Of a stretch of DNA of 64,000 nt, positions 35,233-46,608 are shown in pieces. The translations under genes were made by a program, and so were the position numbers. Origin of the DNA: Collybia mongolica (lineage: Eukaryota > Basidiomycota > Agaricomycetes > Agaricales > Clitocybaceae); the NCBI GenBank assembly GCA_013420905.1, contig JAAXNY010000005.1:1984001-2048000 (forward strand), written 5' to 3'. A model generated the notes under the pieces. The model ran no database searches. It had not been told where the DNA came from and saw nothing but the letters and a program-made list of their open reading frames with translations. Each line of letters opens with the position of its first letter. Position 1 is the stretch's first letter.

Positions 35233-38200
35233 ATGGATTTACTGGCGCAAAATGTCGGAATCCGGTCCGGGCCACGTGTACTCAGGTGTACTCACCGCGT
35301 CGCGTCACGTTGTGGCTCCCTCACGTCGGTCTTCCCTCCAAGCCGGGCCTTCGCTAGTTTACTGCTCGTTCACCGTTCATTCATCCTTATACCTCTAATC
35401 CACTTTTGGCTGTAGCAGATAGCAGACTCTTATCTCTTTGGATCCCGGTAGACATGTCCCCCTCCGTCAGTGAGGTCCCTGGGCGATGTGCTATGCGGGG
35501 ACATTGCGGGAAGAAGGGGTTCTTTGGGAAGGATTTACCTTGTCCATATGATGGACCTGCAATAATGGTGGGTGGGATATACTCTTTCCTACGGACATCA
35601 TATACTAACGACGGGGTTAAGCCTGAGAACGACAAGGCTCGTTCGGTGTTGGTCGATGTTTGTGGCCCAGACTTCCTAGAAGGACCGACATGTTGCACGA
35701 CAGACCAAGTAGAGTCCTTAAAGGAAAATTTCAACCAGGTGGAAGGACTCATATCAGCTTGCCCCGCATGTCGAAACAACTTTCGTTCATTCTTCTGCTC
35801 TTTCACATGCTCCCCCGAACAAGGTTCTTTTGTGAACATTACGTCAACTCAAAAGACACAAGCCGGTCGAATTGCAGTGAAGTCTGTTGACTTCCACGTC
35901 ACAGAACAGTATGGGCAGGGATTTTTCGATAGTTGCAAGAACGTCAAACTCGGTAGTGCTAATTCATATGCCATGGATTTCATCGGAGGTGGCGCAAAGG
36001 ATTATCCGGCCTTTTTCAAATACATGGGAGACGAGAAGGCTATTGGGAGCCCATTTCAGATAGATTTTCCACTGGTCCCCCCCCCAGAATTGGACCCCTT
36101 AAATTCCACTACGCGAAACTGTGCCGACAATGGTGCTGATAGTCGATGCACATGCATAGATTGTCCTCAAATATGCCCCACTTTACCACCTGTCGCCCTT
36201 CCAAACGCTGGCCCTAGTTGCCATGTTGGAGCTCTCTCATGTCTGTCATTCATCCTTATCCTTGGGTACTGTCTCGCTGTGCTCGGCTTCTTGGTTGGTT
36301 ATGTCGTACAAACAACCATTCGTCGCCGAAGGGAAAGGACATACGAGCGAGTTGCATTGTCTGCAGAAACCGCATCACCGAGGTCGCATCCACGCGGTCT
36401 CGTCGGTGCAGGTTCTCTAGCCCAGTACCTCGAAGAAGAATCAACGGGCAACCAATCCGAATCACGACATTTAGGCCGTGGAGCATCTCTGCTTGATCCC
36501 ATTGAAACCGTTCAACCACGCCAATACCCATTGAACAACTTCCTCCGTCGAGCCTTCTATCATTTAGGTTTATTCGCCTCATCTTCTTCGTGGTTGAACT
36601 TTGCCATTGTCTTCTTCGTTATCGGACTTCTTAATATTGGGTGGAAAAAATTCGAGATTGAGACTGATCCCGTCCGGCTGTGGGTGTCACCATCATCGGA
36701 AAGCAAGCAACAGAAGGAATTCTTTGACAAGAATTTCGGTCCTTTCTATCGCACGGAACAGATTTTTGTTACTGCCGCACCTATCCCAGATGGCATATCA
36801 ACAAACACATCCTCTGCTCTTTTCGCCCCAACCGGGCAACCCGTCTTGTCATGGGACCGCCTGAAGTACTGGTTTGAAGTCGAAGCTGACATTCGAGCTC
36901 TGCGATCCCCAAATGGGTATCGTATTTCTGATGTATGTTTCAAGCCCGCCGGCCCGCGGGGTGCATGCGTCATTCAATCCTTAGCTGCATGGTTTGGGAA
37001 TGATCTCGACGATTACGAGGAAGATACATGGTCTGAACACCTTGAAGGATGTGCCAAATATCCTGCCGAATGTTTGCCCGACTTCCAACAGCCTCTTGCC
37101 CCCCATTTCGTGCTGGGGGCTGTTCCAGAGAAAGATGATGGCACCAAATTGTACAGCGAGGCCGAAGCCTTTGTCGTTACATATGTGGTTTCCGACTCGT
37201 TAAATACCAAGGTACAAGCCAAGGCGATTGAGTGGGAAGAAACACTACGGGATTACCTTCTAGCATTGGGTGAAAGAGCGCCTGTTGAAGCTGGTTTACA
37301 AATTGCATTCTCCACCGGTGTGTCACTCGAAGAAGAAATCAACAAAAGCACAAACACGGATGTCAAGATCGTCGTACTCTCTTACCTTGCCATGTTCTTC
37401 TACGTTTCTCTGACATTGGGCAGTGGTACTGTCATACGAGAGGAGGAAGGGATCATATCCTCTATATCATTATGGGCACGTAATTTCCCCCGCCTCTTCA
37501 AACGCTCCAGCGTAACAACCTCAGCATTGTCCGTCGACTCAAGAACTGTGCCACACATCTTCCCCCGCCTTCCTCGGAGCTTATTCACAGGCTCCAAATT
37601 TACCCTCGGCTTGTTCGGTATCGCCCTGGTGATTCTGTCCGTGTCCTCATCGGTTGGACTTTTCTCATTACTCGGGGTAAAAGTAACTCTTATCATAGCG
37701 GAGGTGATCCCATTCCTTGTCCTCGCCGTCGGGGTCGATAATGTCTTTATCATTGTCCACGAACTTGATCGACAAAATTTCCTCCATGGGCCAAATGCTG
37801 CGACGCCATCATCACAAGGGGGGTTCACAACACCCATGTCACCCACGCATTCCAACCGTTCTCCGTTTGATTCTTCCCGCGATGAAGTAGATGCTGCATC
37901 CATGCCCCAATACCTATCGGCAGAAGAAAGAGTCGCTCGCACTCTAGCGAAAATGGGACCATCTATCCTTCTTAGCACCATTACAGAGACAGTTGCCTTC
38001 TCGCTTGGCGCACTTGTCCCCATGCCCGCAGTTCGAAATTTCGCATTATATGCAGCTGGTAGTGTTCTTCTGAATGCCATCCTTCAAGTTACAGTTTTCA
38101 TTAGCGCACTACTTCTCGACCTGAAGCGGTTCGAAGCCGGGCGTGTTGATTGCTTCCCGTGTATTAGGCTCCCATCTCGGATCGCACTTCTTGACGGCCC

Positions 38201-39881
38201 TCCAAGCGGAAGTGGTCTTGGGAGGATCGCTCGATTCATACGTCGCTATTATGCTCCATTCCTTTTGAAGCCTATTGTCAAAGGGCTTGTCATGATATTA
38301 TTCGGGGGTGCCTTCGTCGTCTCCGTGATTTCGATGCAACACATCGAGCTTGGGCTAGGTGTGTGTTTCCAAAATTCACCAAGTCAGTTATTGAATCTTC
38401 TGTTCCAGATCAAAGACTAGCCCTACCGTCCGACTCGTATTTGGTATCCTACTTTGATAATCTGGATGCCTACCTAGACGTCGGACCCCCAGTGTATTTT
38501 GTTTCGACAGATGTTGACGTCACAAAACGCACTGGTCAACAGGCACTCTGTGGTCGTTTCACCACCTGTCAAGAGTTTTCGTTAGCCAGTGTTTTAGAAG
38601 CGGAGCGTCAGCGGCCTGAATCGTCATTTATATCAGAGCCTACTGCTTCCTGGGTAGACGAGTTCTTGGGATGGCTTGACCCTCTCAAGGAAGAGTGTTG
38701 TCGTGTACGCAAAACCGACCCCACAGTTTTCTGTACAGCTCGCGACACAGCTCGTTTATGCCAACCTTGTTACAAGGGCAAAGTCCCGGCGTGGAATATA
38801 ACCATGAATGGTTTGCCAGAGAACGAAGAATTCATGAGATACCTCAATCAATGGATAATCTCGCCAACCACGGAGGAGTGTCCTCTGGCCGGCAAAGCTT
38901 CATTTGGTTCAGCCCTATCTATCAGTGAGGACGAGGTCATTGCTTCTCACTTCCGAACCTTCCACTCTCCACTGAAGAGCCAGAGGGACTTCGTCAACGC
39001 CTTTGCAGCAGCTCACCGCGTCGCAGAAGATATCTCGCAACGGACAGGAACTACCGTCTTCCCGTATTCTCTTTTTTACGTCTTCTTTGACCAATATGCC
39101 CACATCGTTGCAATCACGCAAGAAGTCCTCGGGCTAGGTTTAGCTTCTGTTCTCATTGTCACTGCACTCCTACTTGGATCTTGGAGGACAAGTACTATCG
39201 TGACTGGCGTCGTCGCATTGACAGTCATCACAGTTATGGGTATCATGCCACTATGGGGCATTGACCTGAACGCAATAAGCTTGGTTAATCTAGTTATTTC
39301 TCTTGGTATTGCCGTTGAGTTCTGCGCTCACATTGCTCGAGCTTTCATGAGTGCGGGATCCGGCCTCCCTGTAGACCATCCGGCTGGTCAGAAGGAACGT
39401 GATGAAAGGATGTGGACCGCTTTGGTTGATGTAGGCCCCTCAGTAAGCAATCAGGTCTTTTATTTTTTGTGAACGTTTGATTTTCATTTGTTCCAGGTTC
39501 TGTCGGGAATTACGTTCACGAAACTAATAGGAATGTCTGTGCTTGCACTGACCCGGTCGAAACTGCTTGAGGTCAGTCCGCCCAAAATTGTATCCTTCTA
39601 TACCTGCCTGACGGCCAAACCAGATATATTATTTCCGCATGTGGTTGACCCTCATTATCTCTGGAGCTCTTCACGGTCTAGTTTTATTACCTGTTATCCT
39701 CAGCGTCGCTGGAGGTTCTGGTTTCCCGCAACAGGAGGCAGACGAAGAATGGATGTCTAACGCCATCCGGAACGACTACGAATATGCGTACGTCCATTTT
39801 AGCCTGTTAACTAAAAGTGATATATTTAACTGATACCCCAGACCTTTCCGCGCGGACGATGATTCGATTGCGAGTGACTGA
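35233..39881 (+). CDS. NCR1: Niemann-Pick C1-related sterol transporter Ncr1
   Basis: Vacuolar membrane RND-family protein that moves sterols. Main exon, from 35471, begins EVPGRCAMRGHCGKKGFFGKDLPCPYDGPA, the Cys-rich luminal NPC1-N domain; later come a first membrane segment (LSFILILGYCLAVLGFLVGYVV), NWLNFAIVFFVIGLLNIGW, the sterol-sensing domain (IVVLSYLAMFFYVSLTLGSG ... LLGVKVTLIIAEVIPFLVLAVGVDNVFIIVHELDRQ), GPSILLSTITETVAFSLGALVPMPAVRNFALYA, and the second RND half (HIVAITQEVLGLGLASVLIV ... LWGIDLNAISLVNLVISLGIAVEFCAHIARAFM). It ends FRADDDSIASD. The luminal domain needs a signal peptide: splicing 35412-35470 (59 nt) joins an upstream exon (ATG 35233) whose end (FASLLLVHRSFILIPLIHFWL) is hydrophobic, in frame. 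Confidence 0.92.
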
Positions 39882-40253
39882 CCCCTCTATCAACATACCC
39901 TATATATCTACTATAATTGGAGTGTCCCCAAAGGCTGCGGTGTAGATTAACGAATTACAACTTGACCAGGCCTTCGTTAATTTACCCCGCACACAAGAAA
40001 CTCACAGGTAAAGGCTTCTGTTACCACTACATACCTCAAGAGCGCTATCCGCCAAGTATATCAAGAGGCCTGCTTTTGTTTCGGCTTTTCTCAAGCACTG
40101 TATGAAGAGTAAGATCATTAGCAACTCGCCACGCGAGATGCACATGGCCGATTTATAGATTGTCACCACCTTATGTATTACGCAGTAAAGCCCTCTAATC
40201 ATCGTTCATGAACGTTGGATGTTATTTAACCTGATCACAACTCGGGACTTCAA
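39882..40253. other. Intergenic, no gene seen
   Basis: Ncr1 3' flank and promoter side of the next gene. Short open frames here show no family features. Confidence 0.45.
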
Positions 40254-41269
40254 ATGTATTTCGACTCACTAGAGAAACCTGCTAAGCCACGCCTGCCAGA
40301 CCCGCAATACAAGGGACGGAATGGCTATGAGGAAAGCGACCCCATGGACTTAAAAGATATGCCGGATAATGTTCCACCCACCGCGGAACAGCTCATTCGG
40401 CACAGGCTAGCGCAGTATGTTCTTACGCAAAAGGACAGGCCGATTCCAACGTAAGTCAACGCTTCCTTGTGTTGTGCATCCGTTGATCAATATTCGAATT
40501 TAGCTTGCAAGAGATGACTCTCGACAAGGAAGAAAGTCCAAGTTTGCCGAACCTCAAGAGGCGGATTGCCAAAGCCCAGGAGCAACACTTGACTGACCTG
40601 GAACGACTGTACACTCTGCATGCAGAAGAATACCTCGATGATGCCATTGAGCGGTACACAGCAGTGGACGATTCCCTCTTGGACCCAAGCAATGACTCAA
40701 AAGATGCATCAGCTGATACATACAATAGAGTGGAGGTGCACTACTTTTCTTCCTTAGCCATCTGCAGGTCAACTGATATGTCATCCATATATAGGAACTT
40801 TTCAACGATCCACGCAAGTATCCAAGTATTCTCTCAATCTGGGATGACACCATCTCACACGTGCGGCATGCTCATCTCCAACACCTTCAGTATCTTCGTA
40901 AAGAATATCACAAAGCGGAGCAACTGGCTGAGGCTCAGATAGCCAAGGAGGAGGCAGAACGGAAGGCCCAAGAAGCACTGTTCCCCAGCTCCATTGAGGA
41001 TTTCTACATGAAGCCCAAAGACGTGCAGCATCGTGCCGCACGATTTCTACTATTGACAGAGAGCTCAAAGCAGGAGAAAACACTTTCGGAATTTGGTTGG
41101 GCCTGGAGGCAAGTTAAACCTCTACAAGATGAGATGAAAATCAACGTGAGTGCATCGAGTCTATACTTCTGTTCATTTCCTTACAAGCCCATAGCCCGAA
41201 TTCACGGCTGAAATCCAGGCACTTATTATTGAGCTTGACGTGAAGGATCCAAGAAAACGTTCCATGTGA
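40254..41269 (+). CDS. Unknown coiled-coil protein
   Basis: Exons join as MYFDSLEKPAKPRLPDPQYKGRNGYEES ... MPDNVPPTAEQLIRHRLAQYVLTQKDRPIP, then LQEMTLDKEESPSLPNLKRRIAKAQEQHLTDLERLYTLHAEEYLDDAIERYTAVDDS, then ELFNDPRKYPSILSIWDDTISHVRHAHLQHLQYLRKEYHKAEQLAEAQIAKEEAERKAQEALFPSSIEDFYMKP, then a last exon EFTAEIQALIIELDVKDPRKRSM. Roughly 290 residues. The middle is strongly helical and charged. The phase agreement across three introns and the ordered charged helices support a real gene. I do not recognise the family, and no signal peptide or membrane segment is visible. Confidence 0.7.
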
Positions 41270-41759
41270 ACATGGCCCCTGTAAGACCTTACCAATATCT
41301 TCACGACGCCGACTTCGTTTGTCGATTGACAAGTTCCAGCACCAGGTTAACTAGGTTTTCACGTCATGACTTTGCAAATCATGTTGTGTTTTATACCGAT
41401 CACTGGATGAAAAGATGAGGAAAGCAGAATACAGACTTTTAACACTAAGGAGACTGCACTCGAAGTTGCCAAAAAGATACAACCGTCGTGTTGGAGGCTC
41501 GCTTGTTCCGTGGTATATCATAGCCAGTCACTGCAACACACCTCAAAGGTGATTAGGTACATATGTGTCACCTTTTCGAATACCACTGGTCAATATACAG
41601 GGACATTACAAGTGTCTCGTCGTTCGACCTCTTTCCTCAGTCGGCTTAGTATGCCTCCACCATAGAGAAAGTTTGGAAAGACTACGTTTTCGAAATGATA
41701 AAACTGCAAAAGCTCAATGAGACAGCAAGGGATAAAAGTAGTTCACGAACAAAAAGATA
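41270..41759. other. Intergenic between convergent genes
   Basis: 3' flanks of the coiled-coil gene and of the SR-protein gene. Nothing else recognised. Confidence 0.5.
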
Positions 41760-42692
41760 TTACAGAGCCTTGGGGGATCTGGACCTACTGTCCCTGATGT
41801 CGTCTCGACTATTGCTTCTTCTCCCCCTGCTAACCGACCTAGACCGGGTCCGACTCCGACTATACCTAGAGTATGACGAATAGGACATTGATCGCGAGCG
41901 GGAACGCGAACGAGAGAGCGACCTGGTGCGGGAGCGACTGGAGCGTACGGAGTAACTCCTAGACCTCGACCTGCGCATTCGTCCGTATCCTCCGCGTTGG
42001 TAGCTCGGGGAACGCCTTCTCGGAGGCATGCGATCTGGGCCTCCTCGACGGATGGGTGACCGCGAGCGAGTGCGACTAGGTGAGCGGCCGGGTCGATAGG
42101 AATCCCGCCCAGGTGGGCCTCGTCTGCCGTAAGGTCTTCCGCGGAATGAGTCGCGCGGCGGTGGGTACCCGTCTCCTTTCCTTCGGTAGGGCGCAGGCGA
42201 GCGGGAGCGAGAGCGAGAAAGGGATCGCGGAAGCTTGTCGCGGCCATTGCGATGTGGGCGGGGGCGGGAACGAGAGCGGGAGCGGGAACGGACTGGAAGA
42301 TTTGAAAGTTCTACTTTGAGGATGGCTCCATCAAGTTGGCCGCCATCCATGTGCGACGCAGCTTTGTGTGCGAAAGCGGGTTCAGCGTATTCCAGGGCTG
42401 CTTTCCCCCTGTTTTGACCAGCTGTATACAGGACATTGAGAATTTTCACATATGTGATGAGATGCATAGTTTCCAACGTACATTTTCCAAAGACAGGCAA
42501 ATCAATTTTAATGATAGCACCGTAGAAGCCAAAGATCGTGTGGAGGTGAGATTCGACAACATTGCGAGTCAAATTCGTGACAATGATGACCTTTGCGTCG
42601 GGCTTGTCGTTGGTTGGGTTTTTGTCTATTTCCATTTCTGCATCGCGAGTTGGGTGAGGAGATGTGGATCTTCCTCTCAACGACATGTTCAT
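41760..42692 (-). CDS. RNPS1-like SR protein (one RRM plus RS domain)
   Basis: The N-terminus MNMSLRGRSTSPHPTRDAEMEID leads into one RRM: KVIIVTNLTRNVVESHLHTIFGFYG (RNP2 in VIIVTNL), IIKIDLPVFGK, then RGKAALEY (RNP1), AFAHKAASHMDGGQLDGAILKVEL. The rest, about 180 residues, is an RS/RG domain with many SRSRSR runs. This order (short leader, one RRM, long RS tail) fits RNPS1/Srp1-type splicing regulators linked to the exon junction complex. A 60 nt intron with GTACGT and TACAG ends (42422-42481) lies inside the RRM; it has no stop and keeps frame, so retention would add 20 residues between beta-strands. The RS tail is encoded by repeats of AGA/CGA/TCC-type codons. Confidence 0.85.
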   Translation of the reverse strand: MNMSLRGRSTSPHPTRDAEMEIDKNPTNDKPDAKVIIVTNLTRNVVESHLHTIFGFYGAIIKIDLPVFGKCTLETMHLITYVKILNVLYTAGQNRGKAALEYAEPAFAHKAASHMDGGQLDGAILKVELSNLPVRSRSRSRSRPRPHRNGRDKLPRSLSRSRSRSPAPYRRKGDGYPPPRDSFRGRPYGRRGPPGRDSYRPGRSPSRTRSRSPIRRGGPDRMPPRRRSPSYQRGGYGRMRRSRSRSYSVRSSRSRTRSLSRSRSRSRSMSYSSYSRYSRSRTRSRSVSRGRRSNSRDDIRDSRSRSPKAL

Positions 42693-43184
42693 GAAGAACT
42701 TATTAGGTTGCTAAAGTTCAAAAGACGACAAGTTGTGACTTGCTGTGGGGGAAGTCACACACAATGTGACCCACCGAAAAAAAATAACAACAGCAGCAAG
42801 GAGTTAAGAGTAAAACAAGATATTATCAAGCTAATATACAAATCACACAAGACGGGATTTCACTCATAGCGTAGTAAAGTAGATACGTACACACTCAATG
42901 CCGTTACGTGTTCGTAGAACTTAGAGCCACTAGCACAGGCTGTACCTTTCTGCAGAATTTCTTTTTCTTTTCACGTAGCAATCATCGTTCACGCGGGGAG
43001 GGGGAGGGGGAATCGACCTTAAAGTCTCCGATAGGGGAGGATGGCTGAGCAAAAATCGCGTGGTCGTGGCGCATGATAGAAACCTGAAGCACGGATGTTT
43101 TCGAATGAATGAGAGCACAAGGATTATGATAGGATGAGGCTCTTGTCTAGTGTTGTGTTTCGGATAAGGGCCAGCCAAGAATAT
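42693..43184. other. Intergenic, no gene seen
   Basis: Promoter side of the SR-protein gene and 3' flank of Qcr9. Contains a G-rich run near 43000. No coding evidence. Confidence 0.45.
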
Positions 43185-43547
43185 CTATTCCTCTGTAACA
43201 TATTTATGGCGGATATCCTGCCATTGTTTCTGAGGAAGGAGAATATGAGTTTCGAAACGCAAGTGGTGATAGCGGGAGGCAACCCACCCCTTTATTCCAT
43301 GCATTATAGAACGATGTGACGCCCAGGTCAAAGCCGACCCCGAATGCAAATGCGCTAGCAAAGATACCAGTTACGTAGATGCCTGAGGAGGAAATGGGTT
43401 AGAGGCCATGTGGAGGCGAGATTGGGCGAGTACATACTGTTGCGCTTGAAGAATGTGTTGTACAAGGTCTGGGAAAGCTGCGGTAAATTGTCAGAAAAAA
43501 AACAGGCTGGTATCCACGAGAAAGATTGGGATTGAACTGACTGCCAT
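43185..43547 (-). CDS. QCR9: Cytochrome bc1 complex subunit 9 (Qcr9)
   Basis: Small single-helix subunit of respiratory complex III. Four exons give 61 residues: MA, LSQTLYNTFFKRN, then SIYVTGIFASAFAFGVGFDLGVTSFYNAWNKG, then KQWQDIRHKYVTEE. YNTFFKRNS, the glycine-rich helix and WNKGKQWxDIRHKY are the family pattern. The first coding exon is only 6 nt (ATGGCA), followed by a GTCAGT donor. The short exons are why no single long frame shows it. Diverges from the mitochondrial uS11 gene with 136 bp between ATGs; both proteins work in mitochondria. Confidence 0.93.
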
Positions 43548-43683
43548 GGTTTCAAGGATAGTGAGATGAGGGCAAACTGGAGGAGTTGTTGTTGGTCCCG
43601 ACGAACTCCGGAATAGGATCGGAGTTCCAAGTTCTAGCGAAATTCACGCCAGTCAAAAAGTACTTTCAACGACCACCGCCAAC

Positions 43684-44337
43684 ATGTTCGCTCTTCGTGC
43701 ATGCCGTTCCTCGGTGCTCGTGGCAACGGCAAGACCATATGTCGCCGCGAAATCCTCGCTAGCTGGACCTTCCAAGTCTCCTGTTAGTGACTTGCTTGGT
43801 GACCTCACTGAAGGTCTCCCTGCATCGACATCTGCAAACACAAATGCAACCGCGACCCCAACCCTGGTCGATTCAGAGCCCCCACGGGCGGGCACAGATG
43901 GTTACCCCCCTCCCACCGCAGCTCCTGATCCATTCAACAGAAAAAACATATCAAAATTCTTGACCTCCAAACCCAAATATCGACTTCATTGTAAATCCAC
44001 CCGTAACAACACCATCACCACCTTCACCGACGAGAGGGGGGAAACGCGCGCATGGTTTTCAGGCGGATCCTGCGGCTTCAAGAAAGTTAATCGCTCTAGC
44101 TATGAAGCAGGGTATCAGTGTGCTGTCAGGATGTTTAAGAGAATTGAAGAGATCGCTGCAACACGGCCGTTGCAGGTCGATTTGTTCTTTAAAGGGTTCG
44201 GGCAGGGAAGAGACGCTCTGCATAGGGCGTTGATGACGACCGAGGGTGAGAAAGTCAGGCCACTGGTGAGCAGCATAACGGACCGAACAGCCATCAAAAT
44301 TGGGGGTACCCGTGCAAAGAAAGCGCGTCGGTTGTAA
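43684..44337 (+). CDS. MRPS18: Mitochondrial ribosomal protein uS11m
   Basis: Single-exon gene of 217 residues. The N-terminus MFALRACRSSVLVATARPYVAAKSS is a typical mitochondrial presequence, followed by an Ala/Pro/Thr-rich linker. The uS11 domain begins near residue 100: YRLHCKSTRNNTITTFTDERGETRAWFSGGSCGFKKVNRSSYEAGYQCAVRMF, then LQVDLFFKGFGQGRDALHRALMTTEGEKVRPLVSSITDRTAIKIGG and a basic tail KKARRL. The TRNNT and GFGxGRDA motifs are diagnostic for the S11 fold, which holds 16S-type rRNA on the small-subunit platform. Symbol follows the yeast name. Confidence 0.93.
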   Translation: MFALRACRSSVLVATARPYVAAKSSLAGPSKSPVSDLLGDLTEGLPASTSANTNATATPTLVDSEPPRAGTDGYPPPTAAPDPFNRKNISKFLTSKPKYRLHCKSTRNNTITTFTDERGETRAWFSGGSCGFKKVNRSSYEAGYQCAVRMFKRIEEIAATRPLQVDLFFKGFGQGRDALHRALMTTEGEKVRPLVSSITDRTAIKIGGTRAKKARRL

Positions 44338-44558
44338 TGGTGCGCGACCTACACTCTTATTTCTGTGTTATGGTTAAGTGACTGTCCTTAGAGATTTTCC
44401 CCCTAGGCTTTGGGCTTCTTACCGAAATGCACGGAAGTATTCAGTGTCAGGGAAAATCTCGGAGTGGGTCGATGTAAAATCCATCCATATTGCTCCCTGA
44501 TACCAAATACCGTCTAACTCTGGAAAGCTGGGGTATAATGCCACCTGTTCTATAGACT

Positions 44559-45319
44559 CTAATCCGTAATTTCCAAATCAAAAAGCGAGTCTTTCGCAAA
44601 TTTTCTATATTCAGGTCGATTCAACGAATTCAATGCAACGCGTTTGTCAACGTTAATGTCTTCTATCAAATCCTCTGAAGAGAACTTGAATGATGAGAGA
44701 CTACAAAACCACTCAAAGGCCTCACCTCGTGATGTATAGTCTAACTCTGGACGGATGTAACCCAAAACCAGCCCCCTCATCTCGACTCCGTAGAAATCGG
44801 ATTGGAACTCGTGCATAATGTGGATTTCCTGTGAATTTTCCGTCAGCACAGGGGTAGTAATGAAGAGTAAAAAACACACTGCTGTTAGGCGCTCGTTCTT
44901 ATAGAAAGGATTCCACCCGAGGCTCATAACCATGGGTAAAACTTTCATATCATCTGGCTGCAGTATGTGCTTCCCATCTCCGGGAGGGGTAACTTGAGCA
45001 TATCCATAATATACACCTGTCTTTGCGACGGTACTGATCGGCGTTATTGACTCGTCAGGAAGGTTTGCTAAAGATAAAATGAGATACCAGAGTTGGAATT
45101 TAACTCAGATCAAAGACAATACGAACCCGTGGGACAGCCAAGGTCTTTTCCACCCCGTCCAAAGCCTCTCTGGACTGGACCACGTAATGCAATGGGAAAC
45201 GGTGATTCAGGCGCATCAGGCCCAACAATCTGAGGGCGAACGGTACGGAACTCATCGGTTCGTATTGATGCGGACGGACGAACGTCCTGAGCAGCAACTA
45301 GAGCAGCGGTTTCACCCAT
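44559..45319 (-). CDS. FMN1: Riboflavin kinase
   Basis: Makes FMN from riboflavin and ATP. Exons give [56 protein letters not shown] (the ATP and Mg loop with GCPTAN), [69 protein letters not shown] and [29 protein letters not shown]. About 200 residues, the length of a stand-alone eukaryotic kinase. Two introns (44829-44879 and 44675-44725, both 51 nt) are free of stops and keep frame, so unspliced reading is also open; splicing restores LTAEIHIMH and SREDLI, as in the family. Diverges from TAF8. Confidence 0.93.
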
Positions 45320-45365
45320 GTTCGATAGAATAGATAGATAAATAAAGGAGCGGACGATAGGGAGC

Positions 45366-45373
45366 TATATAAG
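45366..45373 (+). promoter_or_regulatory. TATA-like box upstream of TAF8
   Basis: TATATAAG sits 81 bp before the ATG at 45454 and only 9 bp before another in-frame ATG at 45382. If it is the core promoter, transcription would begin about 30 bp downstream, after 45382, which favours 45454 as the true start. Confidence 0.4.
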
Positions 45374-45453
45374 TAGTGAACATGACAGATATGATTCGAC
45401 AAAAAAAGAGTGACCAAGCCGATCATGTGGCAGTGCTTACAATTACAGAGATC

Positions 45454-46470
45454 ATGTACCAACCACCACAAGCCGAGCCTGCACCAACTCTCTACAATCC
45501 ATATATCGGCCATTATCCAACCCAGGCTTACAATGCTAATCTCACTCCCACATTGCAGCAGCCATTATCTTTCTTTCCACCCTTTCCACACACACAGCAA
45601 GTAAAGCCGTCCCCCGCCCCAGACCTACCACCTCCGCCACCCGATTTTACCGCGATCACCCCGGCTGTAGCCTCCCAGGCTATCCAGAGGCTTATATCTG
45701 CTGAGCTTTGTGACGTAGGCTTTGATTCAGCGCACGCATCTGCTGTGAAAAGGATTGAGCTTGAGGTCGTCGCTTGTATGTACACTTCATTTACCACACA
45801 CGTTGTCCAACCCACTCGTCCATTCAACAATCAGTTGTCGAACAGCTCTTCTTACGCGCTCATGAATACGCAAATCTGTCGAATAGGGCAGGGCCTATCG
45901 CGACTGACCTCGTGTTGGCATGTGATGAATTCAATATGACAACAAAGGATCTGCGCACTGTGACGACCCACAGAGAGAAGAATAAAAGGAGTATGTCTTC
46001 CACAACCTTACCGTACTCTGGGTTAAGCATTATGCCTCAATAGAAAATATCACGTCAACCAGTGCCCCGACCTTGCTTCCTCCGCCATCGCGCTCCCCTT
46101 CGCCAGAGCTACTGCCATCTGATGACGAGGGAGTGCCCCTTGTCGTTCCGACAACACTACGATTGCTTCCACCCCACTTTCCTAAGCTGCCCCCAAAACA
46201 CACATATCTGCGAACACCGGTACGTCCTTCATATTAAACTTGGTCCAAGTTCTATATAAATTCTGTATATAGGCATCTCCTCCAAAGAAAGCTGCGCTTC
46301 CATCCCTGGAAAAGAAACTCAAGACTGCAAGTCTCGTGCAGGAGTCACTCAAGAACCTTTTGTTGGCGACGGAAGACAGTGCAAACCAAGAAGATGGAGA
46401 GCTTTTGGGACATATCGTAAACTGGGAAATGGGCATACACCCAAGAAAAAGATGGAAGCCAGCCAAGTAA
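45454..46470 (+). CDS. TAF8: TFIID subunit TAF8
   Basis: Histone-fold TAF that pairs with TAF10 and joins TAF2 to TFIID. Exons give MYQPPQAEPAPTLYNPYIG, a Pro-rich leader, ITPAVASQAIQRLISAELCDVGFDSAHASAVKRIELEVVAFVEQLFLRAHEYANLSNRAGPIATDLVLACDEF (histone fold), a basic Ser/Pro linker, and the TAF8 C-terminal motif LLPPHFPKLPPKHTYLRTP followed by LEKKLKTASLVQESLKNLLLATED and WEMGIHPRKRWKPAK. The KHTYLRTP motif is what separates TAF8 from other histone-fold proteins. An in-frame ATG at 45382 would add 24 residues; 45454 is preferred because of the upstream TATA-like site. Diverges from FMN1. Confidence 0.92.
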
Positions 46471-46608
46471 ACGGGCTTTTAGTATTGAGTTTGTTCACGC
46501 GTTTCGAATACGAAATGAAATCCAGGTCTGATGTGTGGTTCCATCAACTTCGAATTATGAAAAAAGAATTCTTGACTCGATGGTTCCTAAGCAATATGTA
46601 CCACTCAT

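Noticed and set aside
35406..38420. Ncr1 reading frame starting at a TTG at 35406
   Set aside because: No ATG there, and the start lacks a signal peptide. Splicing 35412-35470 gives a better start and keeps frame.
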